A stretch of 64,000 nucleotides of DNA from Azophilus sp965247035. GTDB taxonomy: Bacteria; Pseudomonadota; Gammaproteobacteria; Pseudomonadales; Azotimanducaceae. The stretch lies in the NCBI GenBank assembly GCA_965247035.1, contig CBDFGJ010000003.1:434001-498000 (forward strand), in the 5' to 3' direction. A model generated the notes under the pieces. That model saw only the letters and a program-made list of their open reading frames with translations, was not told the DNA's origin and did not search any database. Below, piece after piece: positions 1 through 8,516 of the stretch (position 1 is the stretch's first letter; each line of letters opens with the position of its first letter). Both the position numbers and the translations under genes were made by a program.

Positions 1-113
1 CCGATGAGCGAGTTGGCGTTCAGGGTTTTGACCTGGCAACTCTCTGTGGCTGTAATGAAGTCGCCTACCGCGCACCTCGCTGGTATGGCATCAAGGTCAA
101 TCGCCGTTTTTAA
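1..113 (+). CDS. TonB-dependent receptor, C-terminal end only
   Basis: An open frame enters from the left edge (first full codon at base 3) and stops at TAA 111-113. The last residues read A-P-R-W-Y-G-I-K-V-N-R-R-F. An aromatic/Gly strand ending in a terminal Phe is typical of the last beta strand of TonB-dependent outer-membrane receptors. Only about 36 residues are visible, so the substrate is unknown. The gene lies just upstream of, and codirectional with, a two-subunit GMC dehydrogenase, suggesting uptake coupled to periplasmic oxidation (inference). Confidence 0.6.
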   Translation, partial: DERVGVQGFDLATLCGCNEVAYRAPRWYGIKVNRRF

Positions 114-158
114 CGCTACTTCTAATTGCCCGCCATCATTCTGGCAGACATTTGCAGT

Positions 159-719
159 ATGACTAATCCATCTCGGCGTCGTTTTGTCACCGCCGGTGGG
201 CTTGGTGTCCTCGGTTTTATGGTGGGCGACGAGTGTTTATACCTCTCACCGGCTGAGGCAAGGCTGAGGCAACTTCCCCTAAGCAGTCTCAATAGGGCTC
301 AGGCAGCAATCATTGAACGCCTAGGTGAGGCCCTCGTCCCGGGGGCTGCCGATAGTGGCTTGTCTTATTTTCTTGACCAGCAACTATCAGCCACCAGGGA
401 AGATTGCATGCTGATGATTCGTTATCTCGGCGTGCCGCCGCCATACAAGGATTTTTACACCCAATCACTGAGGGCGGTGGAAACGACTTGCCAGCAACGC
501 TATCAGCAGACCTGCGCCCAGTTGTCGGAGACGCAGATGGCCAAGTTGATTGACGCTATGGGCGCTAACAACTTGCCCGACTGGCAGGGCCCGCCTTCCG
601 CCTTTTTTTCCTTTGTCCTGCGTAGTGATGCAAGTGATGTGGTGTACGGCACCGAGGCCGGTTTTGAGCGTCTCGGCATACCCTATATGGCGCACATCAA
701 GCCCCCGTCCCCTTGGTAA
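159..719 (+). CDS. Tat-exported small subunit of a GMC dehydrogenase (gluconate 2-dehydrogenase subunit 3-like)
   Basis: About 186 residues. The ATG at 159 puts a twin-arginine signal (S-R-R-R-F-V-T-A-G-G then a hydrophobic stretch) at the N-terminus. An upstream in-frame TTG at 126 would only add an unlikely leader. Size, Tat signal and position directly before a GMC flavoprotein match the accessory subunit of membrane-bound gluconate/sorbitol-type dehydrogenases, which is needed for export and assembly of the FAD subunit. The flavoprotein has no signal of its own and would travel with this subunit. About 47 bp separates the two genes. The substrate cannot be told from sequence. Confidence 0.75.
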   Translation: MTNPSRRRFVTAGGLGVLGFMVGDECLYLSPAEARLRQLPLSSLNRAQAAIIERLGEALVPGAADSGLSYFLDQQLSATREDCMLMIRYLGVPPPYKDFYTQSLRAVETTCQQRYQQTCAQLSETQMAKLIDAMGANNLPDWQGPPSAFFSFVLRSDASDVVYGTEAGFERLGIPYMAHIKPPSPW

Positions 720-766
720 TCCAGGGTAATTCCCAGTAATCCGTACTAATTCAAGATAATTCGCAG

Positions 767-2368
767 ATGAAGAGAAGCAGCACCAACCAGACATTTCTAA
801 CAGACGCTTCGCGGCCTGTGGAAGTCGTCATAGTGGGCTCAGGTGCGGCGGCAAGCGTGATGGCGGCACTGATGGCGGAGGGCGGCAAGTCGGTGCTGTT
901 GCTGGAAACCGGTGCACAACGCAAATCGGCGGATCTGATTAGTTCGCAAATCTGGGGGCGGCGAATGAAGTGGGGCGGGGCGCCGGTGCTTGAGGCGGGC
1001 AGACATTCGGTTGCCAATAATTTCAACCTGGGGCAGGGGACGGGGGGCAGTGCCATGCATCAATATGCGGTATGGCCCAGGCTTCATCCGACCGACTTTA
1101 CGCTCGCCACCCAGCAAGGGGTTGGGCTGGACTGGCCCATAAAATACGGAGACCTGCGCCCCTACTATGACCGGGTACAAGAGGAAGTGGGGATATCCGG
1201 TGATGCGGCGGCAGAGCATTGGCGTCCAGAAGGCGCGCCCTATCCCATGGGTCCGGTGCCGGTCTTTGCTCAGGCGCGCCTCATTGCCGAGGGCTTTGAC
1301 CGCTTGAACCTGTCCACCTCCGCCTTGCCCTTGGCGATCAACACTCGAATCTATAAGGGCCGGCCGGCCTGCTTGTGGGATGGCTGGTGTGATGCGGGTT
1401 GCCCGATTGGCGCTCTGGCAAATCCGTTGACGGTCTATTTACCTCGGGCTCAGCAGGCCGGAGCGGTCTTGCGGCACAATGCGACCGTCACCCGAGTCCT
1501 GACAGACAAGACCGATCGCCGAGTCCGAGGGGTGGAATATGTTCAGGCAAATGGAGAGAGTCGGTATCAGGCAGCAGACCTAGTAGTGCTGGCGGCAAAC
1601 CCCATCCAAAATCCGCGTATTTTATTGGCATCAAGGACTCGCCGCTCACCCAAGGGTTTGGCGAACAGCAGCGGCATGCTGGGTGCCTATCTGATGTCCC
1701 ACCCTACAGTTTCAACCTATGGCTTGTTTAACGAGGAAACCCACTGCTACCTAGGTCCCACTGGCGGGCAGTTGCTGTGTCAAGACGGCTATCAAAAAGA
1801 CCAGCATCCAGAGGGTGCCTTCGGTAGTTACCAGTGGATGATTGCCCAGGCATTAAAACCCAATGACCTGCTCGGGATTGCCAATAGTCGCCCTGATTTG
1901 TCTGGCGCCCAGCTTACTCAATTTATGGCGCATGCGGCCCATCATATCGCCAGCATGGCTGCGGTCTGCGAGGGTCTGCCCCTGCTGGAAAATCAAGTGC
2001 GGCTATCAACTAGGAGCAAGGACGAATATGGTGTGCCTCTCGCTGAGGTGACCCACAGCTTTGCGCCATCAAGCCTTGCGCTGGCGGAAGTGGCTCGTCA
2101 GGAAGGCGAAGCGGTGTTTTGCGCTGCCGGTGCCACTGAGGTCTGGTCAAGCGACGTCAATGCTATGCACATCATGGGCGGGACGGTGATGGGTGCCTCT
2201 CCAGAACTTGCCGTGACCAACAGCTATGGGCAGACGCACGATATTCCCAATTTGATCATCGCAGGTGCCGGATTATTCCCCACATCCGGCGGTGTCAACC
2301 CTACCTTTACCATCCACGCGCTTGCCCACCGCGCCGCTAAGCACCTGCTTGACCACTGGCCCGCCTAA
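767..2368 (+). CDS. GMC-family FAD-dependent dehydrogenase, large subunit
   Basis: 533 residues. An N-terminal dinucleotide fold (V-I-V-G-S-G-A-A-A-S-V near residue 20) binds FAD. The middle carries the W-P-R-L-H-P-T-D-F / L-D-W-P-I region typical of this subfamily. The C-terminal GMC domain has H-I-M-G-G-T-V-M-G and a final G-V-N-P-T-F-T-I-H-A-L block, which supply the catalytic His/Asn pair. The family oxidises alcohols or sugars, passing electrons to quinone or cytochrome. The upstream Tat subunit and TonB receptor suggest a periplasmic role. The gene ends about 140 bp before an IS481-family relic. Substrate unknown. Confidence 0.85.
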   Translation: MKRSSTNQTFLTDASRPVEVVIVGSGAAASVMAALMAEGGKSVLLLETGAQRKSADLISSQIWGRRMKWGGAPVLEAGRHSVANNFNLGQGTGGSAMHQYAVWPRLHPTDFTLATQQGVGLDWPIKYGDLRPYYDRVQEEVGISGDAAAEHWRPEGAPYPMGPVPVFAQARLIAEGFDRLNLSTSALPLAINTRIYKGRPACLWDGWCDAGCPIGALANPLTVYLPRAQQAGAVLRHNATVTRVLTDKTDRRVRGVEYVQANGESRYQAADLVVLAANPIQNPRILLASRTRRSPKGLANSSGMLGAYLMSHPTVSTYGLFNEETHCYLGPTGGQLLCQDGYQKDQHPEGAFGSYQWMIAQALKPNDLLGIANSRPDLSGAQLTQFMAHAAHHIASMAAVCEGLPLLENQVRLSTRSKDEYGVPLAEVTHSFAPSSLALAEVARQEGEAVFCAAGATEVWSSDVNAMHIMGGTVMGASPELAVTNSYGQTHDIPNLIIAGAGLFPTSGGVNPTFTIHALAHRAAKHLLDHWPA

Positions 2369-2510
2369 GCCGCTGTATGCGCTCCGCATTTCACCCCCGC
2401 CCTCCGTCGCTCCCCCCAAGATCCCCGTCATTCTTATATCTGCTCAGTATTTCACTGACAAAAATGAAGCCGTCACTCTATGCACCTCCCATCTCCCCGT
2501 CATTCCGTGC

Positions 2511-2962
2511 TGCATAAGCTCAGATACATCTGGCACACCTCGACCCAAGAGGGGATGCCATGCAAATCCACCCTATTGGATACCGAATAAAGGGGTTCCA
2601 TCACGTCGCTAAAATGGGGCATCGTTGGGGCATGAGCCCTCAAGCCCAGCAACGAATCGAAATCCTGCGCTTCTGGCAAACCCACGGCATCGCCGCCACC
2701 TGCGATGCTTTTGCAGTCAGCCGCCGCACCCTCCGCCGCTGGCGGCAAACCCCAACCCATGCCGGCGGCAACCCGGCAGCCCTGACGCCGCGCTCGCGGA
2801 CGCCAAAGCACCGCCGCCAATCTGGACGGCTTTAACCAAAAACTGGCCGACTGGCTGGTGTTTTACAACACCGAACGACCTCACCAAGCATTGGCCCTGC
2901 TTTCTCATGTACAATTCCTAATTACCAATCAACCGGAATGCCAAATGTTATGGGCCTATACA
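2511..2962 (+). mobile_element. IS481-family relic, copy 1 (internally deleted)
   Basis: About 450 bp with both termini kept. The left end reads T-G-C-A-T-A-A-G-C-T-C-A-G and the right end is its imperfect inverse (rc TGTATAGGCCCATAAC). The left part encodes a helix-turn-helix stretch (Q-Q-R-I-E-I-L-R-F-W-Q... S-R-R-T-L-R-R-W). At about 2820 this jumps to the transposase tail (L-D-G-F-N-Q-K-L-A-D-W, then T-E-R-P-H-Q-A-L-A). The DDE core is missing. It is strongly similar to the relic at 8517-9392, which lies in the same orientation on the other side of the methyltransferase island. No target duplication could be fixed by eye. Confidence 0.85.
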
Positions 2963-3069
2963 AACTTGCTACACCGAGCAAGCGGCGGAGTGGTTAGGGG
3001 AGTGATTTTTACAAGGCTTATGAATATGTGGTTATCAAATACCAAAACTAACAAAGTGGTTTTTTATAA

Positions 3070-5418
3070 ATGAATGATTCGGGAATTTTTTCCAGCAGCG
3101 AGCTTTCCAAGTCAACAGCAGAAAGTTTTCTTCGTGCGAATTCTACTGCTCAGGTCAACAAAATTCTTGAACGTCAGCTTGAGTTTGGTAAGGAAGAAAA
3201 TTGGAAACCATACGGCGGTGCTGAAAAGAATTGGGACAGGGTGGGCGCCCAAACAAGTGAGCCTGTTGGTGCGTTGGCAGAATTGATTATTAATTCCATT
3301 GATGCAATTCTCATGCGAAAGGCGAAGGAAAAGAAATTAGATTTGCAGAGTGAATCGTTGCCACAAAGTATGAGCGAAGCAGTCAAACTTTTCTTCCCCG
3401 AAGTCCAAGAAGGAAAGTTGACGCTTTTAAGCCAAGATCAAAGAACAAGTTTAGCTGAAAAAAATGTTTTGATTGGTGTCAAAAGAAAAACGAAAAAAGA
3501 CTCTTGTCCGAATTACACGATAGTTGATTTTGGCGAAGGTCAAAATCACGAAGACTTTGAAAAAACCTTCCTGTCTCTCGGCGAGAAAAACAAAGAGGGC
3601 ATACCCTTTGTTCAAGGTCGTTTTAACATGGGCAGCACGGGTTCCATACCTTTTTGTACTCGTGCGGACATTAGGAATGGAATGTATAAGTTTATTCTTT
3701 CCAAAAAGACTACGGATGGATCAGATGGTTTGTGGGGTTGGACTCTAATAAGAGTAAGGGGAGCTCGCAAGGGAGAGGATTTGCCGGTGGTTGAGTATTT
3801 TTTCCCCAACGGAGAAATTGCCTGTTTTAAGGCTGATGAGATTAGAGCATTTGAGAACAGAACAGACACTGGCGTTATTAAGGAAGGTGGTAGTGTTGTA
3901 AAGTTATATGAATATGACATAGGGCCCCGCGCCCGTGCGGTTGATATAGGTTTATATGATGCTCTCACGACAAACCTTATTGACTGTGCATTGCCTCTTC
4001 GCCTCTATGACTTTGACGCCAAACCCACAAAGGTTGGTCTCAGGGCGGAGGGTATAGCGCCAAGAACTTTTTCAGGCATGAAGACGATACTCAAATCCAA
4101 CGATGAAGAAGGCGAAACAAGTAAAGTTAATTCCGATGGCGTGGTTGAAAACTCTGAAAATGTCAGCTTGGGAACCATTCGTATATCTTATTTTGTATTG
4201 GACAGCATGAAAGACTATTTGCGAAATTACTCTTACAGAATATTCTACACAATAAACGGGCAATCTCAAGCAAAAGAAAGAGCAAGTGTATTGCGTAAAG
4301 CAAAACTCGATGATCTGAGAAATCGTTTGCTTGTGCAAATTGATTGTAATGCCATGGACAACACAGCACGCTCTGCTGTGTTTAAATCGGATAGGGAAAG
4401 AATGGCGCAAATAGAATTAACGAGAGAATTAAAGGAGATCGTTATAAAGACACTGAGCGAAGACGGAGAGCTCAGGAAATGTGCAAGAGAAGAAAGAAGT
4501 CGTCGTATCAGCAAACAAATAGAGACGGAGGAGAACAAAGATTTTCTTGCGGGTCTTGTCAAAAACAATCCTGATCTTCAGGAACTTTTCGGTATTGGAG
4601 ATAATGTTATTGAAACGGTTTCAACGTCTGGGGGTGATGACGAATATAAGGGAAAAATGTTTCCAACACACCTAACCCCAAAAAACCTGGATGAAGGTAA
4701 TGTAAAAAGTATTCCCATCAATTCTTATAGATGGATCACGTGCAAGACAGACGTTCAAAACGATTACCTAATAAGAGAGGCCAATCAAGGAAAATTTGAA
4801 CACCCCACAGCGGATGTATTACCAAATGCAGGATCGCTACGTAATGGAATATTTCGCATAAGGGTTAGCCCTCCGGGTAATGCCAAAGTGGGAGACACAA
4901 TCCCCGTTGAGTTTGGTTTTAGTGATTCTAATCCGGAGAGGCCTGTTCCTTTACTTTTCGATGTAATTATAAAGATTACCAATGAAGAGAAACCAACCAA
5001 AAGCCCATCCGGAAATAGCACCAATACAAAGAAACAGAAAGAGCCCTCACGCAAATTCCCTGATATTGTATGGGTGGAAAAGGAGAGTTGGAATGAATAC
5101 GGCTATGATGAAGAATCAGGAGGACATGTTGATGAGGGCGAGGAGCTGACAATATATGTTAACAAAGCCAACAAATATCTTTTGCATTTGGTTGTCAAAG
5201 AACAAGATGAAAGCAAAAGGGAAATTATTAAACATCGTTTTAGGTTCGGTGTTGGGATTCTCACCTTGGCGATGCATAAAAAACTGATTGATAATTCCGA
5301 TAAAGGAACCTCCAACGAATCGGAAGAATATGACCCGAGCTTTGTTTTGTGTCTGGCCTCATCCGCAGTCGCAGCCCATGTTGTAACGCTAATTGAACAG
5401 CTGGGAGGTGACAAATGA
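3070..5418 (+). CDS. GHKL (Hsp90-like) ATPase, first gene of methyltransferase island
   Basis: 782 residues. The GHKL ATP-binding fold is shown by the N box E-L-I-I-N-S-I-D-A (71-79), the G1 box D-F-G-E-G-Q (153-158) and the G2 box G-R-F-N-M-G-S-T-G (183-191). The remainder has a charged helical middle, a beta-rich part near 600-670, a Lys/Ser linker and a helical C-terminus. No nuclease or methylase motif is visible. The stop overlaps the start of the methyltransferase (ATGA, 5415-5418), implying translational coupling. No clear Shine-Dalgarno precedes ATG 3070. Base composition is far more A+T-rich than the flanks, a sign of transfer. Such ATPases are known beside methylases in restriction-like loci; this family itself I cannot name. 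Confidence 0.8.
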   Translation: MNDSGIFSSSELSKSTAESFLRANSTAQVNKILERQLEFGKEENWKPYGGAEKNWDRVGAQTSEPVGALAELIINSIDAILMRKAKEKKLDLQSESLPQSMSEAVKLFFPEVQEGKLTLLSQDQRTSLAEKNVLIGVKRKTKKDSCPNYTIVDFGEGQNHEDFEKTFLSLGEKNKEGIPFVQGRFNMGSTGSIPFCTRADIRNGMYKFILSKKTTDGSDGLWGWTLIRVRGARKGEDLPVVEYFFPNGEIACFKADEIRAFENRTDTGVIKEGGSVVKLYEYDIGPRARAVDIGLYDALTTNLIDCALPLRLYDFDAKPTKVGLRAEGIAPRTFSGMKTILKSNDEEGETSKVNSDGVVENSENVSLGTIRISYFVLDSMKDYLRNYSYRIFYTINGQSQAKERASVLRKAKLDDLRNRLLVQIDCNAMDNTARSAVFKSDRERMAQIELTRELKEIVIKTLSEDGELRKCAREERSRRISKQIETEENKDFLAGLVKNNPDLQELFGIGDNVIETVSTSGGDDEYKGKMFPTHLTPKNLDEGNVKSIPINSYRWITCKTDVQNDYLIREANQGKFEHPTADVLPNAGSLRNGIFRIRVSPPGNAKVGDTIPVEFGFSDSNPERPVPLLFDVIIKITNEEKPTKSPSGNSTNTKKQKEPSRKFPDIVWVEKESWNEYGYDEESGGHVDEGEELTIYVNKANKYLLHLVVKEQDESKREIIKHRFRFGVGILTLAMHKKLIDNSDKGTSNESEEYDPSFVLCLASSAVAAHVVTLIEQLGGDK

Positions 5419-6458
5419 CAATCAAGCGGTTGCAAGCTGTTGATTTCTTCTGCGGAGCAGGAGGGATGACTCAAGGCATGAAGATGGCGGGTATAAAAGT
5501 GCTTGCTGGTATAGATATAGACAAAGATTGTCAAAAAACATACGAAACAAATCATCCAGAGTCTAAATTTTTTCTGGAAGATATAAAAACACTCCCACGG
5601 ACTGTTTTAGAAAAATCATGCGGCATTAAACGCAATGACAGTTCATTGGTTTTTATAGGATGCAGCCCCTGCCAATATTGGAGCGTTTTGAATACGAGTA
5701 AAAAACCATCTGTAGGAACCAAGGGGCTACTGGATGATTTTTGGCGCTTCGTTAGTTACTATAATCCTGGTTATGTGGTTATAGAAAATGTTCCCGGGAT
5801 AAAAAGAAATGAATCAGAAAGCGGTCTTGATAAATTTTGTCATAAACTGGAAAAGAAAGGGCACAAGATCCAAGCAGATATTTTAAGTGCACAGTATTAT
5901 GGCGTACCTCAGAGCAGAAAGCGATTTGTTTTAATTTCTTCCAGAGTAAAGCAGTCAATCAAACTCCCCAAACCAAAATCTGAATCGATTCTTCAAGACT
6001 TTATCGGAAAGCATAATGGATTTCCTGTTCTTAGGCCTGGCCATAGAGATGACAATAATTTTATGGATACGGTTGCATCGCTATCCGAGAAAAATCTACG
6101 GCGCCTTAAAGTGACACCAAAGAATGGTGGAACAAGGAAAGCATGGAAAGATAACCCGGATCTTCAAATAAAGACCTATAAAGACAGAGATGATTCTTTT
6201 AGAGACGTTTACGGAAGGCTCAGATGGAAGAGTCCTGCTGCAACAATTACGACAAGATTTAATGGAATTTCTAACGGTCGTTTTGCTCATCCGGAAGAAG
6301 ATAGAGGATTGTCTCTGAGGGAAGGCGCAACACTGCAAACATTTGAGAAGGATTATGTTTTTGAATCTGAAAGCTCAAGGATTGTAGCCAAACTAATAGG
6401 CAATGCGGTGCCTCCGCAGCTTGCCTACAGAATAGCGAAATCTATTTGTGCAACGTGA
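5415..6458 (+). CDS. DNA (cytosine-5) methyltransferase
   Basis: 347 residues with the full 5mC methylase motif series: motif I F-C-G-A-G-G (12-17), catalytic P-C-Q (85-87) in motif IV, E-N-V-P-G (124-128), Q-S-R-K-R (166-170) and C-terminal G-N-A-V-P-P (motif X). It should transfer methyl from SAM to C5 of cytosine in a specific DNA site; the recognition sequence cannot be predicted. The target-recognition stretch between motifs VIII and IX is fairly short. It sits between two GHKL ATPase genes, overlapping the first by 4 bp and 9 bp before the next. It looks intact. It probably marks self DNA for the island's system. Confidence 0.93.
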   Translation: MTIKRLQAVDFFCGAGGMTQGMKMAGIKVLAGIDIDKDCQKTYETNHPESKFFLEDIKTLPRTVLEKSCGIKRNDSSLVFIGCSPCQYWSVLNTSKKPSVGTKGLLDDFWRFVSYYNPGYVVIENVPGIKRNESESGLDKFCHKLEKKGHKIQADILSAQYYGVPQSRKRFVLISSRVKQSIKLPKPKSESILQDFIGKHNGFPVLRPGHRDDNNFMDTVASLSEKNLRRLKVTPKNGGTRKAWKDNPDLQIKTYKDRDDSFRDVYGRLRWKSPAATITTRFNGISNGRFAHPEEDRGLSLREGATLQTFEKDYVFESESSRIVAKLIGNAVPPQLAYRIAKSICAT

Positions 6459-6467
6459 AATAATTAT

Positions 6468-8132
6468 ATGACTCAAAGCAACAGACAATTGGCGATGACG
6501 TTTGATCCGAAGGTCATAGAGCACCTTGGGGTTCGTATGTATTCGACCCTTCCACCAGTTTTAGGTGAGTTGATAGCAAATGCATATGACGCGGATGCGA
6601 CGAAAGTGGATGTGAAGTTGAAAGATACCGGGGAGAAAGAAATAGTTGTAGAAGACAACGGAATAGGAATGTCATTTGCCGACTTGAATGACAAATTTCT
6701 TGTTATTGGCCGCGATCGTAGAAAAGACGGAGAAGGCTTGACTCCGAAAGGCAGGAAAGTTATCGGCAAAAAAGGTTTGGGGAAGCTTTCATTTTTTGGG
6801 ATTGTTCAGACAATCACCATAAATACTGTCAATCAAGGGAAAAGAAATATTTTTACGATGGATTGGAAGGACTTAATGAATTCCACGGGAAGTCAATACC
6901 TAATGACCCCCAAGGTGATTGATGAAACTGTTGAGGGAGATGATGTGGGCACCAAAGTAGTGCTGACAAACATAAACAGAGTATCTGACTTCTCGGAAGA
7001 ACTTATTGCTAACAGCATAGCCAGGATTTTTATTTTTGATAAAGATTTTTCCGTTACCATATGTTGTAACGATAAAGAAGCAGTGGTGTTGTCAAATGAT
7101 ATGCACTTTTCCTCGTTTGGCGAAGAATTTTCTTGGGCCTTCCCCAATGATTTTGCTCACTTGAAGTCGGATTATGAATATCGTTCTGATATTCGGGGGA
7201 AGATTATCACACCCGAAAAACCCATCGCGCCAAAATTTGATTCAAGAGGTATTTCTTTGTTCTCTCGGGGCAAGCTTGTGCAACGCCCTTATCAATTTTC
7301 TAACAGCACATCCAGTCATTTCTTTTCTTATATGACAGGATGGTTAGAAGTGGATTTTATAGAAGATTTTCACGAGGATGTAATCTCTACCAACAGGCAA
7401 AATATAAACTGGGGATATTGGCAAGCCAGAGAACTTCATGAGTATTTTGAAGAATGTATACACTTCATCCAGGCTGATTGGCGCAAAAAGCGTGAAGGTA
7501 AAAAAATTATTGGGATTGATAGGAATTTGCAATCTACTGATTCGAAAGCGTGGAAAGAGTCGATTCCAGAGAATATTAGAGGTAGTTTTGATGTTATTTT
7601 TGACGCACTTGTCAAAGACCTTCCCGAAGTGGGATCTGATAAGTCAAATGAAATTTTCAGCAATTTCATAAAAATAATCCCTCCTTACCCTTATTATCAT
7701 TGGAGAAACTTACACCCACTCATCAAAAATGAATTGTATCCGTATTATAGGAGAGAAGAATATTTGGAAGCGGCAAAAGAGGGAGTGATAATTTATGAAG
7801 AACAAGTAAAGGATAAACTCGGGCTTGAATTTTCAGGTGTGGAGTTAATGAACCATGCTTTTAGCTTTAAGGGGAAAAACGAAAAAGGAACAATAAAAAT
7901 TGATCGATTTCCGAGCCTTCTGGTTTCTGATCTTTCCAGTGATACAGGACTTAATATACAACGTGGGCAACGATCACTTTCGGCCGGTCTGTTGGAAGCA
8001 TTCAGAAATCCCGCAAGTCATCGACCTAGGGTAGTATTAAATGAATTGTTCAGCCATGATGATTGTCTTAATATCCTAAGCTTGGTTTCATTTTTGCTGT
8101 ATAGGGTTGATAATGTAAAAAGGAATGGCTGA
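6468..8132 (+). CDS. MORC/MutL-like GHKL ATPase with C-terminal Ymh (TIGR02391-like) domain
   Basis: 554 residues. N-terminal GHKL boxes: N box E-L-I-A-N-A-Y-D-A-D (34-43), G1 D-N-G-I-G (63-67), G2 G-K-K-G-L-G-K (100-106). This pattern is that of the MORC/MutL-like ATPases found in prokaryotic modification loci. The last ~100 residues (L-M-N-H-A-F-S, a Gly-rich turn, then F-R-N-P-A-S-H near 512-518 and hydrophobic helices) resemble the Ymh/TIGR02391 C-terminal family. R513-x4-H518 fits a HEPN-type RNase motif. I infer an ATP-driven switch carrying a possible toxic or nucleolytic tail. It is the third gene of the operon, 9 bp after the methylase, and looks intact. Confidence 0.8.
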   Translation: MTQSNRQLAMTFDPKVIEHLGVRMYSTLPPVLGELIANAYDADATKVDVKLKDTGEKEIVVEDNGIGMSFADLNDKFLVIGRDRRKDGEGLTPKGRKVIGKKGLGKLSFFGIVQTITINTVNQGKRNIFTMDWKDLMNSTGSQYLMTPKVIDETVEGDDVGTKVVLTNINRVSDFSEELIANSIARIFIFDKDFSVTICCNDKEAVVLSNDMHFSSFGEEFSWAFPNDFAHLKSDYEYRSDIRGKIITPEKPIAPKFDSRGISLFSRGKLVQRPYQFSNSTSSHFFSYMTGWLEVDFIEDFHEDVISTNRQNINWGYWQARELHEYFEECIHFIQADWRKKREGKKIIGIDRNLQSTDSKAWKESIPENIRGSFDVIFDALVKDLPEVGSDKSNEIFSNFIKIIPPYPYYHWRNLHPLIKNELYPYYRREEYLEAAKEGVIIYEEQVKDKLGLEFSGVELMNHAFSFKGKNEKGTIKIDRFPSLLVSDLSSDTGLNIQRGQRSLSAGLLEAFRNPASHRPRVVLNELFSHDDCLNILSLVSFLLYRVDNVKRNG

Positions 8133-8163
8133 TGTCTATTCAGAGTAAAAACGCTCTTGGCTT

Positions 8164-8499
8164 ATGGGTAGAGTGCGTTCTACCGAAAACAAATCAACCG
8201 AAGGCAGATTGATTGAAGTATTGAATTAAAACCGCTTAAGGGGACGACGTCGTAGGTATTCGATTTTTGGTAATCCTGATATTGCGTTTTCAAACCGTGA
8301 GGTGGCAATTTTTGTTGACGGATGATTCTGGCAGAATTGCCTAAAACACGGTCAAATTCCAAAAGATAACTAAGCGTTTTGGATGGCAAAAATTGATGCC
8401 AACAAAAAACGTGACGGGCTGGTAAACAAAACAATCAAAAATACGGGTTGGAAAGTATTTCGGATATGGAAGTGCCAGAAAAAACAAGCAACTTCTTAA
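8164..8499 (+). pseudogene. Vsr-type (very-short-patch-repair-like) endonuclease, inactivated
   Basis: One frame from ATG 8164 to TAA 8497 reads as a Vsr-family protein interrupted by three stops: TAA 8227, TGA 8323 and TAA 8371. Recognisable blocks are V-R-S-T-E-N-K-S-T-E near the start, R-R-R-Y-S-I-F-G-N-P-D-I-A-F, then V-A-I-F-V-D-G-stop-F-W (normally ...D-G-C-F-W-H), then F-W-M-A-K-I-D-A-N-K-K-R-D and G-W-K-V-F-R-I-W. The TGA falls exactly on the conserved Cys. It starts 31 bp after the GHKL-Ymh gene. Vsr proteins commonly accompany 5mC methylases to repair T:G mismatches, and Vsr-fold nucleases also act in restriction. The frame is otherwise intact, so decay looks recent. Confidence 0.88.
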
Positions 8500-8516
8500 T
8501 AGAAAGCTGAATCGAC

